From UBA6016 sp964568395 (lineage in GTDB: Bacteria; Campylobacterota; Campylobacteria; Campylobacterales; UBA6016), in assembly GCA_964568395.1 (NCBI GenBank), contig CAZMPN010000002.1:62001-126000 (forward strand): DNA of 64,000 nucleotides. Reading direction: 5' to 3'. This document shows positions 26,732-35,254 of this stretch, in pieces. Numbering within the stretch: position 1 is the stretch's first letter; each line of letters begins with the position of its first letter. A model generated the notes under the pieces. It searched no databases. It was not told where the DNA came from and saw nothing but the letters and a program-made list of their open reading frames with translations. The position numbers were made by a program, and so were the translations under genes.

Positions 26732-28516
26732 GTGTGCGGTATCTTTGGTATAGTCGGCCGCTATGACGCAAAGTCGGCTAAAAAATCTCTCGAATCCCTA
26801 GTCCCAAGAGGGCCGGACGGCATTGGGTTTGACGAGGGGGCGGGGTATTATCTGGGGCAGACCCGTCTTGCCATCATGGATGTGTCCGAGCCTTGCGGGC
26901 CTTTTGCCTATAACGGCTCAAAGCTCGTCTTCAACGGCGAAATATACAACTACCGCGCATTGGTGCCGGAACTGGACATAAAAGCGCCCTACTCGGAGGG
27001 CGACGTGATACTCGCCGGACTGGAGCGTGAAGGCGCCGCTTTTTTGACAAAGCTGCGAGGCATGTATTCCATCGCCTATTATGACGGCGAAAAGCTTCTT
27101 TTGGCGCGCGACCCTATCGGCAAAAAACCTCTTTTTTACTCTCTCCAAAACGGTTCGCTCATATTCGCGAGCGAAATCAAAGCCATACTTTCTCATCTTG
27201 GTTCAAAAAATATTTCAAGAGAGGGGCTAAACGGCTATTTCGGCTTCCTCTCCTCCTTGGCTCCGCATACGATATACGAGGGTGTATTTAGGCTCTCTCC
27301 AGGCGAGCTACTGGAGTTTAAAGAGGGTAAAATTTCGATAAGACGCTTTGGTACTCCTTTTGCTCCCGTGCGAGATATGACGAAAGAAGAGGCTATTTCT
27401 GGAACCAGAGAGCTGTTTTTTGAGAGCTTGCGGCTACGGCTGAACGCCGACGTAGAGATAGGCTCGCTGCTTTCCGGCGGTCTCGATAGCGCACTGGTGC
27501 TAGCCGCCGCAGCAAAGGTGGACGGCAAGAGGCTTCGCACGTTTACGGTCGGATACGACGGATTCGAGGCGTATGACGAGCGCGCCGCGGCGAGGGAGAG
27601 CGCCGAGATCTACGGCTCCGAGCATACCGAGTTCGTATTCAAAAAAAGCGATTTTTTCGCCTCACTGGAGCGTTTTACGGAGTATATGGATGAACCGCTC
27701 AATGATCCGGCTGCGCTGCCTCTGGATTTTTTGATGCGCGGTATCAGGGGGCTTGGCGTCAAGTGCGTATTGAGCGGCGAGGGCAGCGACGAACAGTACT
27801 ACGGATACCACAAATATACAGAGTACGCCAAGTTCGAAGCGATGAGAAACACGCCATACAAAGGGTGGCTAAAAAATTATTTTGAGGCGAACGTAGCCTA
27901 TAACAAAGAGTGGGAGTGGTTTCTCCGAGTATTCAAGGACGAGCCGGTATACCGCGGATACGGCGAGAACTTTCTGGATTCGCAAAGGGAGAGGCTGCTA
28001 TTGCAAAACGCCATAGATTCGATGGGGCTGCTGGAGGGCGTAACCGCAGAGTTTGTGGCAAGCGGCGATGGCGACTTCTGGAGATGGGCTAGCGCGGTGG
28101 ATTTGCGAGTATGGCTGGACGAGGTACTGCTACACAAGGTAGACAGGGTATCGATGAATAGCGGAGTGGAGGTGCGTGCGCCGTTTTTGGACCGTGAGTT
28201 CGTCGCCCATTCGTTCGCCGTCCCTAGCGAGTACAAGCTGCCCTCATCCCCAAAATCGTTTCTCAAAGAGGCGTTCGCAGACATACTTCATCCTTCCATC
28301 GCCTCCCGCCGCAAGAAGGGATTTAGCTACCCGTATATGGAGTGGCTGCGAGAAGACGGCGACCTGGACGTCGTGCGCCGCGTAGCTGATGTGACAGGGC
28401 TTTTTGATATGAAAAACATAGAGTTTTATCTAAAGCCTAGAAAAGACAAGGGCTTCAAGCACCACCTCTGGGCGCTTTATATCTTTAGTCGGTGGTATGA
28501 GAATAGGTTTTTATAA
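26732..28516 (+). CDS. asnB: Asparagine synthetase (glutamine-hydrolysing) family amidotransferase
   Basis: A 594-residue protein starting GTG-TGC, so the nucleophile Cys2 follows the initiator as in all Ntn glutamine amidotransferases. N-terminal glutaminase domain: CGIFGIVG, PRGPDGIGFD, FNGEIYN. C-terminal synthetase domain: PP-loop LLSGGLDSALVL (about residues 247-258) and LSGEGSDEQYYGY. It could make asparagine, but in glycan loci such proteins often amidate a sugar acid. The gene is noticeably GC-rich (38 of 60 in block 27481-27540), unlike the AT-rich genes on both sides, so the locus is a mosaic. Confidence 0.88.
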   Translation: MCGIFGIVGRYDAKSAKKSLESLVPRGPDGIGFDEGAGYYLGQTRLAIMDVSEPCGPFAYNGSKLVFNGEIYNYRALVPELDIKAPYSEGDVILAGLEREGAAFLTKLRGMYSIAYYDGEKLLLARDPIGKKPLFYSLQNGSLIFASEIKAILSHLGSKNISREGLNGYFGFLSSLAPHTIYEGVFRLSPGELLEFKEGKISIRRFGTPFAPVRDMTKEEAISGTRELFFESLRLRLNADVEIGSLLSGGLDSALVLAAAAKVDGKRLRTFTVGYDGFEAYDERAAARESAEIYGSEHTEFVFKKSDFFASLERFTEYMDEPLNDPAALPLDFLMRGIRGLGVKCVLSGEGSDEQYYGYHKYTEYAKFEAMRNTPYKGWLKNYFEANVAYNKEWEWFLRVFKDEPVYRGYGENFLDSQRERLLLQNAIDSMGLLEGVTAEFVASGDGDFWRWASAVDLRVWLDEVLLHKVDRVSMNSGVEVRAPFLDREFVAHSFAVPSEYKLPSSPKSFLKEAFADILHPSIASRRKKGFSYPYMEWLREDGDLDVVRRVADVTGLFDMKNIEFYLKPRKDKGFKHHLWALYIFSRWYENRFL

Positions 28517-28533
28517 AGAAAAAAAATCTAAGA

Positions 28534-28539
28534 TAAAAT
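28534..28539 (+). promoter_or_regulatory. Possible -10 before the two-gene cassette
   Basis: TAAAAT in the A-rich 49-base gap after the asnB stop, 27 bases before the next ATG. It would allow the cassette to be transcribed on its own. Weak evidence, because the region is A-rich overall. Confidence 0.3.
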
Positions 28540-28565
28540 AAAACAAAAACCTAACGGCTCAAACA

Positions 28566-31094
28566 ATGAAAGACAAAGTGTTTTTACTTCTTTATCAAAG
28601 TCGTAATTTTTGGAAAATTAAGAGATATTTTGAAGCCTTTTTCTTCGATATTGATAGACGAAAGTTGTTTGTGTCTTCTAGTGTTTTTAGGGAAAAGCAA
28701 GATATTCCTTACTACAAAAAAATTGCTCGTTATTCCATAAAACCATTATTGCTTACGTTGTGCTTCATGGTCTTTTTGCAGTTTTTAGATTACATAATGC
28801 TGTCTATAAAACCAGATATTAAAATATTTTTTGCATATAACTTTGGTTGGAGACCAAAATTTATATCAGTATCGGATAGCGAGTATGTAACATTTTTAAC
28901 CGCTATTAGTGCAATAGGCGGACTTTTTATAGGTTTATACTATGCGGCGCTTAGCAGTATTCAGTCTGCTCTCTACTCTAAACTCCCTAGCAATATTAGA
29001 AGTCTACTTTCGGCAGAGAAGAGCGGAAATGCATATATGCGCTTTTTGGCGTATGTAACTTTTTTATCAATCTGTCTAGTGGCACTTAGATTGGTTGGTT
29101 TTGAAAAAATATATGTTGCGCCGTTTGTGATGTCAATTTTAAGTGCTATGGCTATTTTTGCATTTATTGAATTAGGCAAAAGAGCATTTAATCTTTTTGA
29201 CCCGACAGAATTGGCTGAAAGTATATTCGCTAATCTTAGCTATTTAGCAAGAGGTGCGACCGTCAACGGTAAATATTTCAAAAGAAAAGAATTTCAACAG
29301 CACTGCAACAAATTAGCGCATAATGAAATAGCAACACTTATAACGCTATATGATTTTGCACTGGAGCAAAAAGAGCTAAACAATCAAGGTTTGTTTCGTC
29401 TAAATGTGCGATCAATAGCTTTCTTATCTTTGTATGCAAATATAAAAAAACAAATACAGACTGACAGTCTATGGTTTGACCAAAAATATCTACATAAGGA
29501 TTGGTACAAGCTAAACAATCTAAATATATATAGCAGCACGGGTTCTGCACCACAACCAGAAAAAACCAGCAACCTATTGTGGCTTGAGGAAAGTATTTGG
29601 GGTTATGTGCTTAAAAGTGTAATTGTAAATTTGCAACTCAGACGATACCAAACGGTATTTAATATGATGTCGCAAATTGAACAGTATCTGCACTTTTTGA
29701 CACTTGAGCTAGAAGTTGAAGCGGCAATAAATTTTTATGGTGAGTTGAAAAAAGAGATTTTGGCTTGCCTTTCTACGACCAACAATGAGACAAAGCCTGA
29801 AATACTAGCCATATTAGACCATTTGGCATCCATAGAAATAAGTATTTTCTTGGCATTTGCACAGAAAATATTGTCTAACAATCTTAAAGATGAAGAGAGA
29901 TTAAAAAATATTGATTGGCTTAGTAAAAAAGATATTTATAGACATGGCTTTGAAGCGTATCTATTGGGGGATTTGGAGTTTTTAGGGAAGACTATAAACT
30001 ATGAATACGCCATAGAAAATAAGATTATAACCCCGTATTGGTTCCAAAATGAAGTTATAAAGCGAGTAAAAACAAAGAAATTTGCAGAAAGCATTAAGAG
30101 GCTCTTGACAGAAGATTTGTTTTTGATTACTGACATTTTGGATGACAAGGCATGGTATAAAGCCGCATATATAGCTAGGCATTGGGAATATTATCAAAAA
30201 GTGTTCTTCAATTTAACAGATTTAGAAAAAGTCTGGATTGATTTGAAGGCTAGCAGAAAAGTTGATTTTATAGAATGGGGCGAGATAGACTTTGAAGATT
30301 TAAAATCAAAGTTAGCCACTAAAAAACAGAATATTTTGGAGTCTATGGGTATTGCCTGTGTGCAACTAGGACTAGAGAAGCACGTCAATGAATATCCTGA
30401 TTATTTTGGTCGATTTACTACCGTACTTGGCGATGAAATATTAAATACACTGTTAAGTAACGATATAAAATCATTTAAGACGCTTTACAGTTTTTATTTT
30501 GTTAATTGTTTTACGGCGTTTGATAGGCATAAGCCGAATGGCATACAGTCAGATGTTCTTGTTGAACAAAATTTAAAAATAGCCATTACTCCTATTTTGG
30601 AGCTTGTTGAGATAAGTGGATATGCAAAACTGATGTCGGAATTTTACGAAAATCAAGAATATTGGAACACTGTTGTGGCGGCGTGGGATGTATATTTTGA
30701 AAAAACAGCTATGAAATTAGAGTTTTTTGTCGCAGCTATTGGTTTATCTCAAGGTAACTTTTCGATAATGCCTCGTGATGAGATGAAATATCATTGGATG
30801 CAAAAAATAAAAAATTTTCTTGATAGTAAAATCAAAAAAGATGAGTTTTATGAAAAAGATAACTCATTTTTTATTACTCCGAAAGTAATAGCTTTGCATG
30901 ATAGTCCTTTAGTGCGTATTTTTGTGGAAGATAGATATAGCCACTATGACGGCATCGATATTTTTATACATTTTTATTTAGAAAAGAAAGATGCATCTCT
31001 GGATTTTGGAAGAGCACATCGAGATATTTCTCGTTCTATTACAGGAAGTGAAGAGAAAATGCAAAAATATAAAAGACAGCAAGATGAAAATTGA
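28566..31094 (+). CDS. Large AT-rich membrane protein of unknown function
   Basis: 842 residues. Four hydrophobic segments are seen near the N-terminus (about 58-79, 106-128, 158-177, 182-202), the second with a glycine-rich ISAIGGLFIGLYYAALSSIQ core. The remaining 640 residues are hydrophilic, probably helical and cytoplasmic, with no nucleotide-binding or nuclease motif that I can see. The next gene starts inside its 3' end (11-base overlap), so the two are coupled. G+C is very low (15 of 60 in block 29401-29460) compared with asnB before and moaA after, which suggests acquisition by transfer. I do not recognise the family. A membrane-anchored sensor or effector is one possibility. Confidence 0.75.
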   Translation: MKDKVFLLLYQSRNFWKIKRYFEAFFFDIDRRKLFVSSSVFREKQDIPYYKKIARYSIKPLLLTLCFMVFLQFLDYIMLSIKPDIKIFFAYNFGWRPKFISVSDSEYVTFLTAISAIGGLFIGLYYAALSSIQSALYSKLPSNIRSLLSAEKSGNAYMRFLAYVTFLSICLVALRLVGFEKIYVAPFVMSILSAMAIFAFIELGKRAFNLFDPTELAESIFANLSYLARGATVNGKYFKRKEFQQHCNKLAHNEIATLITLYDFALEQKELNNQGLFRLNVRSIAFLSLYANIKKQIQTDSLWFDQKYLHKDWYKLNNLNIYSSTGSAPQPEKTSNLLWLEESIWGYVLKSVIVNLQLRRYQTVFNMMSQIEQYLHFLTLELEVEAAINFYGELKKEILACLSTTNNETKPEILAILDHLASIEISIFLAFAQKILSNNLKDEERLKNIDWLSKKDIYRHGFEAYLLGDLEFLGKTINYEYAIENKIITPYWFQNEVIKRVKTKKFAESIKRLLTEDLFLITDILDDKAWYKAAYIARHWEYYQKVFFNLTDLEKVWIDLKASRKVDFIEWGEIDFEDLKSKLATKKQNILESMGIACVQLGLEKHVNEYPDYFGRFTTVLGDEILNTLLSNDIKSFKTLYSFYFVNCFTAFDRHKPNGIQSDVLVEQNLKIAITPILELVEISGYAKLMSEFYENQEYWNTVVAAWDVYFEKTAMKLEFFVAAIGLSQGNFSIMPRDEMKYHWMQKIKNFLDSKIKKDEFYEKDNSFFITPKVIALHDSPLVRIFVEDRYSHYDGIDIFIHFYLEKKDASLDFGRAHRDISRSITGSEEKMQKYKRQQDEN

Positions 31095-31986
31095 TTTTCC
31101 AACATCACCAAAGGCAATTCAAGTTTATTCAAACGATGAAAGACTTGGTTTTAATGGATATATGCTGTCGGAAGATTTGCATAACTCTATTATGCCGTAT
31201 AAAATAAGCAGCAAGCCTTCTGAATTTAGGTGCGAGATTGCCTCTGAAAGTGATGCAGACAGAGTGGCTACTATTAGTATTTGCGAAGAGCTTTCACATA
31301 ATGGTTATGCAAGTGATGATACGGACTTAATTAGTGAAGCCATCAGAGGAATAGTGCATAATATGTCGTTTTGTGGTGATTTTGCCTGCGAGATTGTATA
31401 TGATGCTGATAATGAAAAATTAAGACTCGTTAGACTTCCAACCAATGGACTATTTAGGTTTTTTGGTAAATATTTGCAAGTGTTACCAAGCAATAAGACT
31501 GTAAATATTTTAGATACAAATAATATTTGGAGAATTGAAATTCCAAAAGCACTTGGTGGCAAGAGAGGGTTTAAGCGCATGCTATCCCGCATAGATGGTT
31601 TTGATTCTATGGGTCCCAAGTTTTTTATGCAAGATATGCAAAATATGAAATATTCAAATCATGTTTATAGTTCAACATATACAAGGGCAAATCATATCTA
31701 TATTGCTAAAAGTGCCTCTATGTTTGGATGGAATCAACGGAATATCGATGCTAATGATAAAAACGAATTTTATATATTTTATCAGCTACTGAGCTTTTAT
31801 CATGCAAAGGCAATCCTAAGAGAATCGATTGTGAAAGAGCTAAATAAACTCTTAATGAGACTTGAGGTCAAATCTAAAATTATAGTCTATGGATTACCTA
31901 GTCCGGAAAATGTATTATTGTTTAGAAATGATTTTGTATGCGGCAATAAAAGTATTGCTGATGTTGTAAAATTTATTTATGAATAA
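31084..31986 (+). CDS. Partner protein of the AT-rich cassette, function unknown
   Basis: A 300-residue soluble protein, read from ATG 31084 (an AGCAAG purine run precedes it; an in-frame ATG at 30991 would overlap the upstream gene by 104 bases). It begins MKIDFPTSPKAIQVYSNDER. The middle part, AIRGIVHNMSFCGDFACEIVYD then LRLVRLPTNGLFRFFGKYLQV, and the helical FYIFYQLLSFYHAKAILRES segment faintly recall the core of tailed-phage portal proteins, but this is pattern impression only. No Walker, HD or protease motif was found. The gene has the same low G+C as its partner and ends before moaA without a clear hairpin. Confidence 0.7.
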   Translation: MKIDFPTSPKAIQVYSNDERLGFNGYMLSEDLHNSIMPYKISSKPSEFRCEIASESDADRVATISICEELSHNGYASDDTDLISEAIRGIVHNMSFCGDFACEIVYDADNEKLRLVRLPTNGLFRFFGKYLQVLPSNKTVNILDTNNIWRIEIPKALGGKRGFKRMLSRIDGFDSMGPKFFMQDMQNMKYSNHVYSSTYTRANHIYIAKSASMFGWNQRNIDANDKNEFYIFYQLLSFYHAKAILRESIVKELNKLLMRLEVKSKIIVYGLPSPENVLLFRNDFVCGNKSIADVVKFIYE

Positions 31987-32077
31987 AACCGTTATTCTAA
32001 ACCCCCGTTTTTTGCTTTTTTATCCTCTTTTGGCTACCCTTGCCGAAAAATGAAATAAGCGAAAAAGATTCAATAAT

Positions 32078-33046
32078 ATGTTAATAGACGGATTTGGAAG
32101 AAAGATAGATTATTTAAGGTTGTCGGTAACGGAGCGGTGCAACTTCAGATGCAGCTACTGTATGCCGGACAAGCCTTTTAGCTGGGTGCCCAAAGAAAAC
32201 CTGCTGAGTTTTGAGGAGATGTTCAGCTTCGTGAAAGCCGCGATAGACGAGGGCATCACGAAGATACGTATCACCGGCGGCGAACCTACGCTCAGAGAAG
32301 ACCTCGATAAATTCCTAAAGATGATATACGACTACAAGTCCGACATGGACATAGCGATGACCACGAACGGCTTTTTGCTCTCCCAGTGCGCACAAAATCT
32401 AGCCAATGCAGGGCTAAAACGCATCAATATCTCGTTGGATTCCCTTCGTCCAGAGACTGCCAAGCAGATAGCGGGAGGCAAAGACGTGCTGGAGCAGGTG
32501 CTTTCCGGTATAGACGCTGCGCTAAAAGCTGGGCTTAGGGTAAAGCTAAACACCGTACCGCTCAAAGGCGTCAACGACGACGAACTGCTGGACATCATCG
32601 AATATGCCAAAGAGAGGGGCGTGATGCTGCGCTTCATCGAGTTTATGGAAAACGCGCACGCCGCAAAAGGCGCGGTCGGGCTAAATTCGGAAGAGATACT
32701 CTCCATCATCGGTCAAAAGTACGAATTCGAGGAGATACAAAAGGAGTTCAGCTCTCCGGCAAAGCTCTATCGCATGAAGGACGGCTATAAATTCGGCGTA
32801 ATAGAGCCGCACAAAGAGGATTTCTGCGATTCGTGCAATAGGCTCCGTCTGACGGCGGAAGGCTACCTGATACCGTGTCTATATTTCGACGAGGCGCTAA
32901 GCATCAAAGACGCGGTGAAGGCCGGCGACATCCCGGCCGCGATAGAGATATTCAAGAAGGTGATAAAAGACAAGCCCCAAAAAAACCGCTGGGGCGGCGA
33001 GGATGCCGAGATAAGCGGCAGAGCCTTCTATATGACGGGCGGATAA
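32078..33046 (+). CDS. moaA: GTP 3',8-cyclase (molybdenum cofactor step 1)
   Basis: Radical-SAM enzyme that, with MoaC, turns GTP into cyclic pyranopterin phosphate. The 322-residue protein has the N-terminal cluster motif CNFRCSYC (about residues 22-29), the ITGGEPTLR segment, the C-terminal cluster cysteines CDSCNRLRLT plus a later Cys in IPCLYF, and the required Gly-Gly at the very end (MTGG). moaD and moaE are 6 kb away on the other strand; moaC is not in the window. It marks the return to GC-richer sequence after the cassette. Confidence 0.95.
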   Translation: MLIDGFGRKIDYLRLSVTERCNFRCSYCMPDKPFSWVPKENLLSFEEMFSFVKAAIDEGITKIRITGGEPTLREDLDKFLKMIYDYKSDMDIAMTTNGFLLSQCAQNLANAGLKRINISLDSLRPETAKQIAGGKDVLEQVLSGIDAALKAGLRVKLNTVPLKGVNDDELLDIIEYAKERGVMLRFIEFMENAHAAKGAVGLNSEEILSIIGQKYEFEEIQKEFSSPAKLYRMKDGYKFGVIEPHKEDFCDSCNRLRLTAEGYLIPCLYFDEALSIKDAVKAGDIPAAIEIFKKVIKDKPQKNRWGGEDAEISGRAFYMTGG

Positions 33047-33064
33047 GCCGCGGCGTACGGGCAG

Positions 33065-33886
33065 ATGAGAAAAGAGAACGCCGGGCTGCTAAAAAAACAA
33101 AAGCGATATCTGCTTGAAATAATCAAAGCGATAAAGACGAACAGCGAGATGCTGATGCGCGGCGAAGAGGGCGAATGCCTGCACGACCTGCGCGTAGCCA
33201 TCCGCAAACTCTCATCCCTAAACTCCCTCTTTGAAAAAACATTCGATTATTCGTTTGGTTCCGAATTTAAAGACTCCCTTAAAAATATAATATCAGTCAG
33301 CTCCAAACTGCGGGATATCGACGGACTCGGGCTTTTTGCCGGATATGAGGTGATGGGTGCGCAAAAGGGCGAATACATATCAAGGCTTACGTATATGCTA
33401 TCCGGTACGGCTCTCTGGAAGAGTGCGCTGAGCGAATATGCCATGTTTTTTAGATGGTTGAGAGGCGACGAGGAAACAATCGAGGATTTGCGCGAAAACG
33501 CCCTTGAGCGGATAATCCGCGGACTCAAAAAGACGTCAAATAGATATAAAAAGCTGATAGCCGCGGAGCCGTACGATTTTGACGGCCTACATACCGTGCG
33601 CAAACGGTGCAAAAGATATAGGTATCAGCTCGATTTCGTATTTATGGACGCAAACGAGGGTTCGCTCGTATGCAAAAAGATACAGGAGATGTTAGGGTAT
33701 GTCAACGACTACCGAACGTGGATGGATATGGCGAAAGAGGCTGGGTTGGACGGGCTTATCGGCAGGCTCCAGAGCGCTCTTCTCGCGGCGGTAAACGACA
33801 TTGATACAAAGGGCAAGGTCTTCGCCTCTAAAGAGTATTGCGGATACCTGTTCGAGGGCTTAAGAAAACGGCTGGCTATGTTATAA
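33065..33886 (+). CDS. CHAD-domain protein
   Basis: A 273-residue all-helical protein. Two copies of the conserved histidine helix are visible, CLHDLRVAIRKLSS (about 39-52) and LHTVRKRCKRYRYQ (about 177-190), the charged pattern by which CHAD domains bind polyphosphate. CHAD proteins are often found with polyphosphate kinase or triphosphatase genes, but none is adjacent here. It starts 18 bases after moaA. Confidence 0.85.
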   Translation: MRKENAGLLKKQKRYLLEIIKAIKTNSEMLMRGEEGECLHDLRVAIRKLSSLNSLFEKTFDYSFGSEFKDSLKNIISVSSKLRDIDGLGLFAGYEVMGAQKGEYISRLTYMLSGTALWKSALSEYAMFFRWLRGDEETIEDLRENALERIIRGLKKTSNRYKKLIAAEPYDFDGLHTVRKRCKRYRYQLDFVFMDANEGSLVCKKIQEMLGYVNDYRTWMDMAKEAGLDGLIGRLQSALLAAVNDIDTKGKVFASKEYCGYLFEGLRKRLAML

Positions 33887-33887
33887 T
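33882..33887 (+). promoter_or_regulatory. Possible -10 before the queD-like gene
   Basis: TATAAT spans the stop codon of the CHAD gene and lies 22 bases before the GTG start of the next gene. A candidate internal promoter without a clear -35. Confidence 0.35.
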
Positions 33888-33908
33888 TGGGCAACCAGGG
33901 AGATATAA

Positions 33909-34481
33909 GTGATAATCAGAAAGCTTTTTAAATTTGAAAACGCCCATATAGTGCGCGGCTGCTCGACCGAAAGATGTAAATACTCGATACACGGACACAG
34001 CTATAAGACCGAGATACTGCTAAGTTCCGATACGCTCGACAACGGACAGATGGTTATGGATTTTGGACTGATGAAGGGCGCAATGCGCGACGTAGTCGAT
34101 TCGTTTGATCACGCTATAGCGATTTGGGACATGGACGAACCGGGATATATAGAGTTTGCCAAAAAATACAGCCACAGATGGGCGCTTTTGCCGGTCAGCC
34201 CATCCGCAGAGCAGTTTAGCCGCCTATTTTTCGTGGCGGTAGACGCCGTGCTAAGAGAGTTCAGCTTTGCCAACGGCGAGGCGAACGTGGAGCTGCACAG
34301 CATAATAGTCCATGAGACCGAGACCGGATACGCGCAGTGCTTCAAGGAGGACGCGTATAGCAAAAAAATGGGCGAAATCGACCTTGGACGGCTAATATTT
34401 AGCGATGAAGTAAGAAAAGAGTGGAGTGCGCCTGAAATTCTTGCTAAAATATTTGGAAATCAAAAAAGGAGAATAGGATGA
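33909..34481 (+). CDS. queD: 6-carboxytetrahydropterin synthase-like protein (QueD/PTPS family)
   Basis: T-fold enzyme expected to turn 7,8-dihydroneopterin triphosphate into 6-carboxytetrahydropterin for queuosine synthesis. Zinc-ligand histidines are seen in FENAHIV and HGHSY, the catalytic Cys lies between them, and FDHAIAI and HETETGYAQ complete the active site. The protein is 190 residues, longer than E. coli QueD, due to an insertion in the middle and a C-terminal extension. It starts at GTG. The last four bases overlap the cytochrome gene (ATGA). Confidence 0.85.
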   Translation: MIIRKLFKFENAHIVRGCSTERCKYSIHGHSYKTEILLSSDTLDNGQMVMDFGLMKGAMRDVVDSFDHAIAIWDMDEPGYIEFAKKYSHRWALLPVSPSAEQFSRLFFVAVDAVLREFSFANGEANVELHSIIVHETETGYAQCFKEDAYSKKMGEIDLGRLIFSDEVRKEWSAPEILAKIFGNQKRRIG

Positions 34482-35005
34482 AAAAACAGCTTATGCTTGT
34501 AAGTGTTGCTACAGCTGCGCTTATATTTGCCGGATGCGGCGGCGACAAAAAAGTAGAGGAGAGGGTAACCCAGATACAAACAAACGCGCCTGTCGCAGAC
34601 GCGAATAGCGCGGCGGTAACCACGCCTACGCCAAAGACTGAGGCCGCCAAACCGCAGGCGCAAAAAGAGCCCGAAGCGGTAAAACAAGCTCCTGCGGTAG
34701 TAAAAGAGAAAGCTCCGGTTGAGCAGCCTAAGGCAAAAGAGGTGGCGGCTTCTACCACAAGCCCGGCCGAAGGTAAGCAGATATTTGCGTCCAGGTGCAC
34801 CGCATGCCACGGCCAAAACGGCGAAGGCAAAGCTACTTATCCGAAACTTGCCGGACTCTCAAAAGAAGAGGCGCTTTCTAGACTAAAAGGCTATGTTGAC
34901 GGCACATACGGCAAAGCGCAAAAAATGATAATGGTCGGTCAGGCCAAAGGCTTGGATGATGCACAAAAAGCGGCCGTTTCAGAGTATATAGCCACCCTTA
35001 AGTAG
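34478..35005 (+). CDS. Lipoprotein c-type cytochrome
   Basis: A 175-residue periplasmic electron carrier. A lipobox (LIFAGC, Cys20) follows the signal peptide, so it should be lipid-anchored. Residues about 28-95 form an Ala/Pro/Lys-rich flexible linker. The class I cytochrome domain follows, with the haem site CTACH and a likely axial Met in KMIMVGQ. The C-terminal helix ends AAVSEYIATLK. It resembles c553-type monohaem domains. Its coupling to the queD-like gene by ATGA looks positional rather than functional. Confidence 0.9.
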   Translation: MKKQLMLVSVATAALIFAGCGGDKKVEERVTQIQTNAPVADANSAAVTTPTPKTEAAKPQAQKEPEAVKQAPAVVKEKAPVEQPKAKEVAASTTSPAEGKQIFASRCTACHGQNGEGKATYPKLAGLSKEEALSRLKGYVDGTYGKAQKMIMVGQAKGLDDAQKAAVSEYIATLK

Positions 35006-35008
35006 CTT

Positions 35009-35254
35009 ATGACCGATATTTTAGGGTTTGCGGCGGCGTTCTTGACGACTGCCGCATTCGTGCCGCAGGCGATGAAGGTGCATAAGACGCAAAAGACCGA
35101 AGATCTGTCTCTCGGTCTTTTCTCTATGTTGTTCGTCGGTATCTTTTTGTGGCTTATATACGGAATTATGATAGGCTCCACTCCGGTTATAGCTGCGAAT
35201 GCGGTAACGCTTGTGCTTGTGGCGTATATACTGAAGAAGAAAATTCGCCCATAA
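35009..35254 (+). CDS. SemiSWEET-type transporter
   Basis: An 81-residue protein with three hydrophobic segments, the size and topology of SemiSWEETs, which dimerise to form a sugar uniporter. The PQ motif in the first helix (TAAFVPQAMK) and the LSLGLFSMLFVGIFLWLIYGI helix are characteristic of the MtN3/PQ-loop fold. It starts four bases after the cytochrome stop. Its last 68 bases overlap, on the opposite strand, the end of the convergent gene. Confidence 0.88.
   Translation: MTDILGFAAAFLTTAAFVPQAMKVHKTQKTEDLSLGLFSMLFVGIFLWLIYGIMIGSTPVIAANAVTLVLVAYILKKKIRP

Noticed and set aside
30991..31083. Upstream ATG for the second cassette gene
   Set aside because: It lies deep in the upstream gene, and the added 31 residues read as out-of-frame sequence. 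ATG 31084 gives a short overlap and a normal start.
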